NCBI GenBank assembly: GCA_030613605.1
Contig: JAUWLO010000127.1
Location: forward strand, 1 to 5,907
Direction of reading: 5' to 3'
Source of the DNA: Gammaproteobacteria bacterium
GTDB taxonomy: Bacteria > Pseudomonadota > Gammaproteobacteria > SZUA-152
DNA: 5,907 nucleotides
The translations under genes were made by a program, and so were the position numbers. Below, in pieces: positions 1 to 5,542 of the stretch; within the stretch, counting starts at the first letter, position 1, and every line of letters begins with the position of its first letter. The notes beneath the pieces are model-generated. The model ran no database searches, was not told where the DNA came from, and saw only the letters and a program-made list of their open reading frames with translations.

Positions 1-3000
1 TCATCAATACTCAAATCAAAAGCATCAGAATAGTTCGCTCCAGCGCTGGCAGTAAATGTCACACTATAGGTTAGAATTTCACCCGGTTTCGGAGGCACCG
101 TTGGACTTACCGACTTGTTAATGGCCACCAGTGGTTCAACAATCGTCAGCGCACCACTGCTTGCTGATACGGGGGCTGTTAACTCATCAGCATTATAAGT
201 CGCTGTATTGGTAAAGCTGGTACCGGCGTTGGCATCGGCATTATTGGCCAGTCGCGCGGGCAGGGTAATTATTACCTGTCCACCGGGAGGGATTTGTGCA
301 ATCCTCAGGTCAACATTCTGGCCGGAAGTATTACTATCATCCAGGATAACAGGTACAGGAATGACACTGTTATCAACAGCCGTGGCATCACCAATGCTGT
401 ATTCAAGAGCCGGATGCAAAAGATCAGTGACAACCACGTTATTCAGTACACCGACAGCTGGAGTAACCGGTATAGTAATGGTGTAAACGGCCTGTTCACC
501 AATAGTGATTTCCCCGCTAGCAGGCGCAGACACAACCTTGCTCAGCGCATCGGTTCCACCAATATTGCTCATAAAGAACTGCGCTGGACCCAGCGGCGTA
601 TATTGCTGACCACTGCCCGGTAATAAGTTCTGAGGCAATGACCAGTACTCATCAACCGTGACACTATTATTCCAGGTCTGGTTTGCAGGGAAATCTGTAT
701 AGAAACCAATATCGTAATCGATGGTGACACACTGACCCGGGTTAACCGGTGTGAGCAAGTCAAATTGCAGTGTGCCACCACGCACTATCGGTGGTGTATA
801 AATATAGTCTGTCCCTGCTACCGCGACAGCACCGTTGATATTTACCGTTAGCCCAACAATACTGCCCTCGTCCAGTTGCATCGCCAGCGCATCGGTCACA
901 ATTACGCTGTAAGCCGGTGCCAGACCGGTGGTGTTACAGGATTCAAGCTGGAACTGCATGGTGTCAGCCGCCACGTTGACAATCAGTGGATTCGCTACGT
1001 CATTAGAAATTCCACTTTCAGTCTTGGTCGGCGTGTTCATCACCGGCTGTAACAAGGTAAGGGTAGCGGTAGCTTGCAAGTTGTTGCCCGGATCAGCATT
1101 GTCACTGTCACCTGCGTAAGCCAACGTAGCCGTGTTAATCAGATTACTGCTCGGTACCTGAGCAATACCTGCATCGGGTAACACGGTAGCAACGTATTCA
1201 ATGACCAGTGAATCAAGTGCTGTACCGTCACCACTGGGCGTATTAATGATGTCACCAAAGTCCCATACCAGGGAGCCGGTAGCACCCGCAGCAGGTTGCG
1301 AGACAATCGAATAGATGAAATCACCCGCCCCTGAGGCTGGCGAAATACCGACCAGGCTGTTAAAGGCCATGCCGGGCGGTAATACATCGGTGACTGTCAC
1401 ACTACTGGTAGTGCCTTCGCCCAGGTTTAGTGTCAATTGATAGGTGGCGGTGTCGTCTATGCGAAGCGTTTTATCAACGGCTGTGCTGCCATCTGTAACC
1501 CAGCTATCAGCTGTTATAACTTTACTCAGACTGTTGTTGTCGATGATACTTAAGGGTGCGCTTATTGCCGTGGCGCAATAATCATCAGGCGCGATGATGA
1601 CAGGACAGCCTGCGCCGCTACGTTCACTGGCGCTTGCATTATCCAGCGAGGTCCAGTCTACCCAGACTTCGTTATTAAAGGTGGCAGCACTGCTGCTCTG
1701 TACCTGTGCCCGGTAAGTCAGCAACAGGGTTGCACCCGCTGGAATATCCAGGCTGCCATCACCATTGCCCTGCCCCCAGATCAATTGGCCGGGTAAGACG
1801 CCGGCAGTGGGTACCGGGTTAAAGCCGGTATCAGTGATACCACTAATGGTTGGGGTAAAACCAGCAAACAATGCTAGCTCTGCGGGCAGGTTATCCACCA
1901 CATTAACGTCATAGGCCGTAGAATTACCGCTATTAGCCATAGTGATGACATATTCGATGATACTGCCACCACCAACCGGTGCTGCCGTGACAGATGTGCC
2001 GACTTTAGCTACGACTAAATCTGACTCCACTACAGTCATACTGGCGGTATCACCACCACCGAGGTTCCGCGTGGTGCTGTTGCCATTTGAGCGGTTATAT
2101 GTGTAGAAAGCACTGTTGCTAAAGAGATTATCTCTACTGTTGTTAGTGGTGTTCAACAACTCTACGGTTATCTCAATTACCGCCTGGCCATTGGCGGGAA
2201 TGTCGATACCGGTACTAGTGTCTTCGATAACAAGTGAAGTATCGTCTGGACCGGTATTGCTGAGCGCCCAGCCGCCACCGGATACCACGTTGGCACTGAC
2301 AAAGCGCATGTCGGCATTGGTACTGGCGAAGCTCAGGTCATCCACGATACGGACATCGTACAGCGGCACTAAAACCGGTGTTTCAGGAATCGTGATGGTA
2401 TATGTAAATTGTTCCCCGATAGTAGCACTCGGCTGGATATTCGCCTTTGACAGTGGGCCGGGAGCCTGAATCAGTACCGTGGTCGGCTCAGGTGAATAAC
2501 CCGGATCCGTTGGGTCATCAGTACCATTGATGAACGGGTCATCGCTGGGAACATTGTTAGTGACAACGCCGCCAATGGTGGCGTTGAGTAATGCCTGGTT
2601 GAGTACCAGTGTGTTATTTGTAAGGCCCGGTAGCAGCGTGATCTCAAACTCAATCACCAGCTCGTTGCCAATAGCGAGATTCAGGGGCGGAGAACTGCCA
2701 AAGATATCTAACTGACCCGTAGCAGGATTATAATTGTGTACAACGCCTGGCGGGTCAACCATAGTAAACGTGGTCAAATCGAAATATGTCGAATTCAACA
2801 TATCTGCGATCGTGATATCACTGATTGTCTGGTCAACATTAAACAGACGTAACTTGTAGCGCAGTGTGTCACCCGTTCCAGCGGTAAATGTCGGGTTCGC
2901 GCCCGTGGTCACATTCTCGACCGTCTTCTGAAAAAAGTAGCCGGTTAGTCCCGTGGTGACAGTGTAGTTGTCCTCGTGATCCGCAACAAGCGGCGTACCA

Positions 3001-3986
3001 TCGCTGAGCGTTCGAGTGTAAGTGCGTGGCGGCGTACTACCGTCAGAGCTAAACCACTCGGTAGCACCGGCAACGTTGCTCAGCGTCACGCCGTCTGCAC
3101 TGGTATCTGCATCGAGCTGTGACTGGTAACTAATAATCAGGTGATCACCGGGCCTTATCACTGTCTGGGGCGTCAGCATGGTAATGCTTAGCTGACACCT
3201 GGACGGAGCAGGACCGGTATCACCGGTATAGGTGATTGAGTAATCGATCCCCTGAGTCAGCGAAGTCGTGCCACCAACAGATCGCAAGATTTGGGCACTG
3301 ACGCCTACACCTGTAGTCGGATCATGCTCACACATGCCGGCAGTAGGGCCATCGGGAAACTGGTCAAGAATCGTAACATTCCAGGCATCGCTGCCGCCGG
3401 TGTTCTCGACATCGATGCTGAAGTCCGCCAGTATGCCCAGATTCACCGCTGTCTCAGGACTGGTCTTGGTAACGACAAGATCAGGCTCGGCGATCGTCAT
3501 CGGCGGCGTAATCCCCCACTCACCCGGGAGGGGATCAAAGAACGTAGGAACACCATCAATTTCAATGAGTCTGCCGAACCACCACTTGGCTGTGTTGATG
3601 AACGTTGTTCCCGCCACGTTTGCCGGCGTGTCATCAAGCACGACCGTGATCTCGACCACGATCTGCTCACCCTTATCGATTTGTGCTATTGGTTCGTAGG
3701 AAAGGTTTTTAGTCGTCCACACCCCGCCCACCGCTGCCGGATCAGTTTCGGGTACAAGCGTCACAGGAGCTCCGCTGCTCACATAGTATGCGTTGATGCC
3801 CACATAGGTTAGGTCTGCACCCGTTGCGGTAAGATCATCCCAGATAACGGCAGAGTGCAGGGTGTCGAGCGAAGGATCGTTAAATCCTAGCAAAGATGGA
3901 AGCGTGAGCGTGTAGGTAAAAGGCACACCGATGGTGGCGGTGGTCTGGCCTGCGGGGTTTTGTTTATCAATTTGTTCTACGGGTAT
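1..3986 (-). repeat. Array of eight complete and one partial DUF11/isopeptide-D2-like modules
   Basis: Module starts are approximately residues 205, 371, 549, 711, 857, 1018, 1187, 1348 and 1487. In nucleotides these are 3986, 3488, 2954, 2468, 2030, 1547, 1040, 557 and 140. Each module opens with a strand containing Lys (212, 378, 558, 718, 865, 1026, 1192, 1354, 1495). It then has a 'xxDxL' strand with Asp (254, 412, 599, 753, 902, 1071, 1236, 1392). It closes with an [F/L/V/I/W]-x-N strand (Asn 335, 508, 667, 828, 976, 1156, 1311, 1464). Lys-to-Lys spacing is 141-180 residues. The modules are divergent in sequence, so this is an old protein-level repeat rather than a recent DNA duplication. 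Lys-Asn bonds helped by Asp are established for CnaA/D2-type domains of Gram-positive pilins; their presence here is inferred. Confidence 0.75.
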
Positions 3987-4598
3987 AAAAAGATCCTGAC
4001 AATTAGGCCTGATATTGTTAGACGAGGAGTTAGAAAACCAGATCCTGTGGTCAATATTGGCGCACGCCATATTGCCGCTGAAGACAACATTGTCAAAGAT
4101 AATAAGATATATTGAGGGATCATTAGTTTGAAAGTTAAGGGTGGCAGTCAGCGGATTGGACGCCGTAAAGTTCAGGAACGTGCAGTCCTGGTCAATCGTG
4201 ATCTGGGTAGGAACAGGGTCAACAAAACCGTCAATCACTCCGTTCGGAAAATCAGAACAAAATTTTTCTGCCGCTTGCGCGGAAGAGGCTGCACCCAGCA
4301 ACAGAGCAAAGAAAAGCAACAGCTGAAAACCGAACCTGCAGCCGCCTGCCCTTGCATCAAACTGATCACCCCAGAAGCGGCCACGTGCCGAAATGCGGCA
4401 GCTAGATGGTAACGTATTAATGCAAGGATCTGGATCACGAACCGATGGAGAGATCACAGCGGCCACTGCCGCGTGGGCAAGTCGATTCAAAAATGCTGAC
4501 AACAGCGTTTTTCTCAACACCTTAGCTGTCAGGCACAGAAAAACGCTGAACACAAACAAAATTTTTGTGATCAAACAACGAAAACCAGTTAATTTCAT
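1..4598 (-). CDS. Giant DUF11 / conserved-repeat secreted surface protein, partial (C-terminus beyond left edge)
   Basis: One frame stays open from ATG (4598-4596) to the left edge: 1,532 complete codons plus two bases, with no stop. I translated it throughout. It has a hydrophobic leader, a Cys-containing N-terminal domain (residues 110-204) and a chain of beta-rich modules from residue 205 on. Repeating motifs include 'LVVTKT', 'IGVPFTYTLT', 'VTDVLPPGM' and 'FTNTATY'. This pattern is typical of the DUF11 / TIGR01451 conserved repeat and the fimbrial isopeptide D2 domain. The protein is rich in Thr, Asp, Asn, Val and Gly and poor in Lys. The likely role is structural: an exported adhesin-like or fibre-forming protein. 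No enzymatic motif is visible. The ten Cys after the leader fall in even numbers per region (114/139/179/200, 423/468, 998/1008, 1221/1290), which suits periplasmic or extracellular disulfides. An in-frame TAG at 4614-4616 limits upstream starts. The start at 4598 has no clear Shine-Dalgarno and is less certain than the frame. The substrate and partner are unknown. Confidence 0.93.
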   Translation of the reverse strand, partial: MKLTGFRCLITKILFVFSVFLCLTAKVLRKTLLSAFLNRLAHAAVAAVISPSVRDPDPCINTLPSSCRISARGRFWGDQFDARAGGCRFGFQLLLFFALLLGAASSAQAAEKFCSDFPNGVIDGFVDPVPTQITIDQDCTFLNFTASNPLTATLNFQTNDPSIYLIIFDNVVFSGNMACANIDHRIWFSNSSSNNIRPNCQDLFIPVEQIDKQNPAGQTTATIGVPFTYTLTLPSLLGFNDPSLDTLHSAVIWDDLTATGADLTYVGINAYYVSSGAPVTLVPETDPAAVGGVWTTKNLSYEPIAQIDKGEQIVVEITVVLDDTPANVAGTTFINTAKWWFGRLIEIDGVPTFFDPLPGEWGITPPMTIAEPDLVVTKTSPETAVNLGILADFSIDVENTGGSDAWNVTILDQFPDGPTAGMCEHDPTTGVGVSAQILRSVGGTTSLTQGIDYSITYTGDTGPAPSRCQLSITMLTPQTVIRPGDHLIISYQSQLDADTSADGVTLSNVAGATEWFSSDGSTPPRTYTRTLSDGTPLVADHEDNYTVTTGLTGYFFQKTVENVTTGANPTFTAGTGDTLRYKLRLFNVDQTISDITIADMLNSTYFDLTTFTMVDPPGVVHNYNPATGQLDIFGSSPPLNLAIGNELVIEFEITLLPGLTNNTLVLNQALLNATIGGVVTNNVPSDDPFINGTDDPTDPGYSPEPTTVLIQAPGPLSKANIQPSATIGEQFTYTITIPETPVLVPLYDVRIVDDLSFASTNADMRFVSANVVSGGGWALSNTGPDDTSLVIEDTSTGIDIPANGQAVIEITVELLNTTNNSRDNLFSNSAFYTYNRSNGNSTTRNLGGGDTASMTVVESDLVVAKVGTSVTAAPVGGGSIIEYVITMANSGNSTAYDVNVVDNLPAELALFAGFTPTISGITDTGFNPVPTAGVLPGQLIWGQGNGDGSLDIPAGATLLLTYRAQVQSSSAATFNNEVWVDWTSLDNASASERSGAGCPVIIAPDDYCATAISAPLSIIDNNSLSKVITADSWVTDGSTAVDKTLRIDDTATYQLTLNLGEGTTSSVTVTDVLPPGMAFNSLVGISPASGAGDFIYSIVSQPAAGATGSLVWDFGDIINTPSGDGTALDSLVIEYVATVLPDAGIAQVPSSNLINTATLAYAGDSDNADPGNNLQATATLTLLQPVMNTPTKTESGISNDVANPLIVNVAADTMQFQLESCNTTGLAPAYSVIVTDALAMQLDEGSIVGLTVNINGAVAVAGTDYIYTPPIVRGGTLQFDLLTPVNPGQCVTIDYDIGFYTDFPANQTWNNSVTVDEYWSLPQNLLPGSGQQYTPLGPAQFFMSNIGGTDALSKVVSAPASGEITIGEQAVYTITIPVTPAVGVLNNVVVTDLLHPALEYSIGDATAVDNSVIPVPVILDDSNTSGQNVDLRIAQIPPGGQVIITLPARLANNADANAGTSFTNTATYNADELTAPVSASSGALTIVEPLVAINKSVSPTVPPKPGEILTYSVTFTASAGANYSDAFDLSID
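3987..4271 (-). other. Cys-containing N-terminal domain of the giant surface protein (residues 110-204)
   Basis: This is the first part of the mature protein, before the repeat array. It has four Cys (114, 139, 179, 200), two asparagine-rich turns (SSSNN at 191-195) and short hydrophobic strands such as IYLIIFDNVVF. From memory, long DUF11-type proteins of Proteobacteria often begin with a block like this ('FC...FPNGVIDG', then 'IIFDNVV'). It does not show the Lys-Asp-Asn pattern of the following modules. It could cap the fibre or act as a tip domain; this is inference. Confidence 0.5.
4272..4346 (-). other. Sec signal peptide (residues 85-109), predicted cleavage after SAQA
   Basis: Residues 85-109 contain an Arg at 88, the hydrophobic core LLLFFALLLG (93-102) and an Ala-x-Ala cleavage motif at 107-109, followed by AEKFC. 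This is a textbook type I signal peptide, but it sits about 85 residues from the annotated ATG. No in-frame ATG lies close before it. An out-of-frame ATG at 4357-4355, preceded by GGGGTG at 4372-4367, would reach this segment only with a single-base frame change. Export by Sec is well supported; the exact start codon is not. Confidence 0.7.
4503..4548. repeat. Perfect 12-bp inverted repeat in the leader-coding region
   Basis: CAGCGTTTTTCT at 4503-4514 is the exact reverse complement of AGAAAAACGCTG at 4537-4548, with a 22-nt spacer. In the mRNA of the giant gene this would form a hairpin between codons 17 and 32. It has no following T-run, so it is not an intrinsic terminator. It may shape translation of the leader. 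Confidence 0.6.
4524..4574 (-). other. First hydrophobic segment of the leader (residues 9-25)
   Basis: After a short basic start (MKLTGFR), residues 9-25 form a hydrophobic stretch containing ILFVFSVFLCL, followed by the basic patch KVLRK. This could be a membrane anchor, the n-region of an unusually long leader, or untranslated DNA if the real start lies further downstream. A second and better signal peptide follows about 65 residues later, so the role of this segment is unclear. Confidence 0.4.
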
Positions 4599-4646
4599 AT
4601 CATCAAACAACAGCTAACACCAATTAATACTTTTGGGATTACGATT

Positions 4647-4669
4647 GATTTACATTTGGTTTACATTTG
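4647..4669. promoter_or_regulatory. 11-bp-phased direct repeat, possible OmpR/PhoB-family regulator site
   Basis: TTTACATTTG occurs at 4649-4658 and again at 4660-4669, exactly 11 bp apart, which puts both copies on the same face of the helix. Winged-helix response regulators such as PhoP, PhoB and OmpR bind repeats with this phasing. GATTTA-N5-GGTTTA (4647-4663) differs from a PhoP-type box by one base. The site is about 50 bp upstream of the start codon. A weak -10-like TATTAA on the minus strand (4629-4624) lies 17 bp away with no good -35, as expected of an activator-dependent promoter. The regulator identity is inference. Confidence 0.3.
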
Positions 4670-4697
4670 AACTGCTGGTGTACTGGCGATAAATGAG

Positions 4698-4724
4698 TTA
4701 TCGGCAACTTACCTGCAGCTTTTC
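4698..4724 (-). promoter_or_regulatory. Candidate sigma-28 (FliA-type) promoter for the giant surface-protein gene
   Basis: On the minus strand 4705-4698 reads GCCGATAA, an exact match to the flagellar sigma-28 -10 element. Eleven bases upstream, 4724-4717 reads GAAAAGCT. This matches the consensus TAAAGTTT at four of eight positions, and three of the four key TAAA bases. It points toward the gene, and transcription would begin near 4690, giving a leader of about 90 nt. The -10 also lies in a small hairpin (CGATAA 4687-4692 / TTATCG 4698-4703), so the match could be coincidental. It is a sequence match only. Confidence 0.35.
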
Positions 4725-4798
4725 TCACAAAAACATGTCAATGAGTATAGTGTTTAAGATAGGTTTAGCACTGAAAATGTCGAATTTTTAACACTAAA

Positions 4799-4814
4799 TG
4801 TCAAATATTTGGCA
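4799..4814. promoter_or_regulatory. Operator-like dyad TGTCAAATATTTGGCA
   Basis: A perfect 10-bp palindrome CAAATATTTG (4802-4811) is flanked by TG and CA, which extends the symmetry to 16 bp with one imperfect pair (T4801/G4812). It sits about 200 bp upstream of the giant gene in AT-rich DNA. It could be a repressor or activator site, but AT-rich DNA yields such palindromes by chance. Confidence 0.15.
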
Positions 4815-5043
4815 CGACTGTTACTCTTTACCTCGTTCACCTGTTCCGGATGTGAATACATACAGCCATTATTAGCATCTTTCCCTTCTATATAAGTACT
4901 GGCACAGAGGGCAATGAAAACGAGCAATATCGATTATGTTTGTTGAAAGCAACGCGATTGATGCGTTCGTGCCTCGGTAATTGCTCCTGCATTAGCCTGC
5001 CACCTGGATCCATGCAGGCATCACCACATCCTAAGGTACTTAA
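4815..5043. other. Intergenic stretch with no recognisable gene
   Basis: I see no supported coding region here. Short open frames on both strands lack a believable protein. The only local structure is a pair of overlapping small inverted repeats: CCTGCAT 4986-4992 with ATGCAGG 5012-5018, and GCCTGC 4995-5000 with GCAGGC 5014-5019. They surround the palindrome TGGATCCA (5005-5012). An 11-codon frame at 4914-4946 follows AGAGGG but has no other support. Confidence 0.5.
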
Positions 5044-5110
5044 AGAAGCTGGCAGTTGACAGTTAGCCGTCGGCAGCAAAAAAATGGCTAACTGACGACT
5101 GCCTGCTTTT
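5044..5110. repeat. Long imperfect inverted repeat, possible bidirectional terminator or dispersed intergenic repeat
   Basis: GGCAGTTGACAGTTAGCC (5051-5068) pairs with GGCTAACTGACGACTGCC (5086-5103) over 18 positions, with one G-T wobble and one mismatch. Beyond a T/T mismatch, AGAAGC (5044-5049) pairs with GCTTTT (5105-5110). The 17-nt loop contains seven A's (5078-5084). On the plus strand the right arm ends in TTTTCTT, which resembles an intrinsic terminator tail, but no gene upstream on that strand needs one. The GGCAGTT/GACAGTT wording resembles short intergenic repeats seen in many bacteria, so a mobile or REP-like origin is also possible. Confidence 0.55.
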
Positions 5111-5183
5111 CTTCAGACATCATCTATCTCTCACCTAAATACAAAGGTTTTATATATCTTCTGTCAGTTTTGTAGGTTGGGTT

Positions 5184-5210
5184 TGGCAAGCCCCTAGTAT
5201 CCTAGACACC
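5184..5210 (+). repeat. Putative left terminal inverted repeat of the IS3-family element
   Basis: It starts TGGCAAGCCCC and ends CCTAGACACC, with the TG start and GACACC-type tail common in this family. The matching right repeat is outside the window, so it cannot be confirmed by pairing. GGGTTTGGCAAGCCC (5179-5193), which crosses the proposed boundary, can itself fold into a small hairpin and leaves some doubt about the exact end. Confidence 0.45.
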
Positions 5211-5243
5211 TAATAGCGTTACAATTAACGCAAAAAGAGGTGT
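5206..5243 (+). promoter_or_regulatory. Nested hairpin able to mask the orfA ribosome-binding site
   Basis: ACACCT (5206-5211), at the inner end of the terminal repeat, is complementary to AGGTGT (5238-5243), which includes the orfA Shine-Dalgarno. Between them GCGTTA (5216-5221) pairs perfectly with TAACGC (5226-5231) around a CAAT loop. A transcript entering from outside the element would contain both arms and could hide the ribosome-binding site. A transcript starting downstream of 5211 would lack the outer arm. Similar masking is known for IS10 and IS50; here it is inferred from complementarity alone. Confidence 0.45.
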
Positions 5244-5248
5244 GAAAG

Positions 5249-5542
5249 ATGAGCGGAAAACGCTACCCCGAAGAATTTAAAATTGAAGCAGTCAAGCAAG
5301 TAACAGATCGTGGCTATAAGGTTGGCGAAGTTGCAAAACGATTAGGCGTAACAGCCAAGAGCCTGCATGATTGGATACAAAAATACGGTGATATGGGCTC
5401 ACAGCATCAAACCATTACGAGTCAACAAGATGAGTTACGCAAGTTAAAAGCACAGTTGAGGCGTGTTACCGAAGAGCGAGATATATTAAAGGAGGCCGCC
5501 GCGTACTTTGCAAGCGAGTCAAGGAAAGGTACGCGTTCATAA
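5249..5542 (+). CDS. IS3-family transposase OrfA (DNA-binding subunit)
   Basis: This 97-residue protein matches the usual length and design of IS3-family OrfA. Residues 9-46 form the Tnp_1-type helix-turn-helix, with FKIEAVKQV as the first helix, GEVAKRLGV as the second and SLHDWIQKYG (38-47) holding the conserved Trp and the KYG ending. Residues 59-86 form a leucine-zipper-like coiled coil (L63, L66, L70, V73, L80) used for multimerisation, ending in the family motif ILKEAAAYFA. OrfA binds the terminal repeats and limits transposition. The ATG is well placed, with GAGG (5237-5240) eight bases upstream. The last residues (RKGTRS) overlap orfB, which is read in the -1 frame. The family is certain; the specific IS name is not recognised. 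Confidence 0.93.
   Translation: MSGKRYPEEFKIEAVKQVTDRGYKVGEVAKRLGVTAKSLHDWIQKYGDMGSQHQTITSQQDELRKLKAQLRRVTEERDILKEAAAYFASESRKGTRS

Noticed and set aside
3291..3812. 173-codon open frame on the plus strand, and a 143-codon one overlapping it
   Set aside because: Both lie antisense to the repeat array of the giant protein, have no recognisable domain and are explained as shadows of its codon pattern.
4235..4438. 67-codon minus-strand frame overlapping the leader
   Set aside because: It is out of frame with the giant gene and its product (Cys-rich, ending soon after the signal peptide region) is not a believable protein. It is kept only as a hint for the start-codon question.
4599..4740. Cyclic-di-GMP (GEMM) riboswitch upstream of a large adhesin-like gene
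   Set aside because: I could not find the conserved GEMM helices or tetraloop-receptor sequences in the minus-strand leader.
4914..4946. 11-codon frame after AGAGGG, possibly a leader peptide
   Set aside because: There is no regulatory codon run, attenuator or downstream gene to be controlled; a frame this short is expected by chance.
4888..5079. 63-codon minus-strand open frame in the intergenic region
   Set aside because: It begins inside the long inverted repeat, has no ribosome-binding site and shows no recognisable protein pattern.
5044..5110. Integron attC site
   Set aside because: The arms contain GTTAGCC and GGCTAAC, which do not fit the GTTRRRY / RYYYAAC core sites, and no cassette layout is present.
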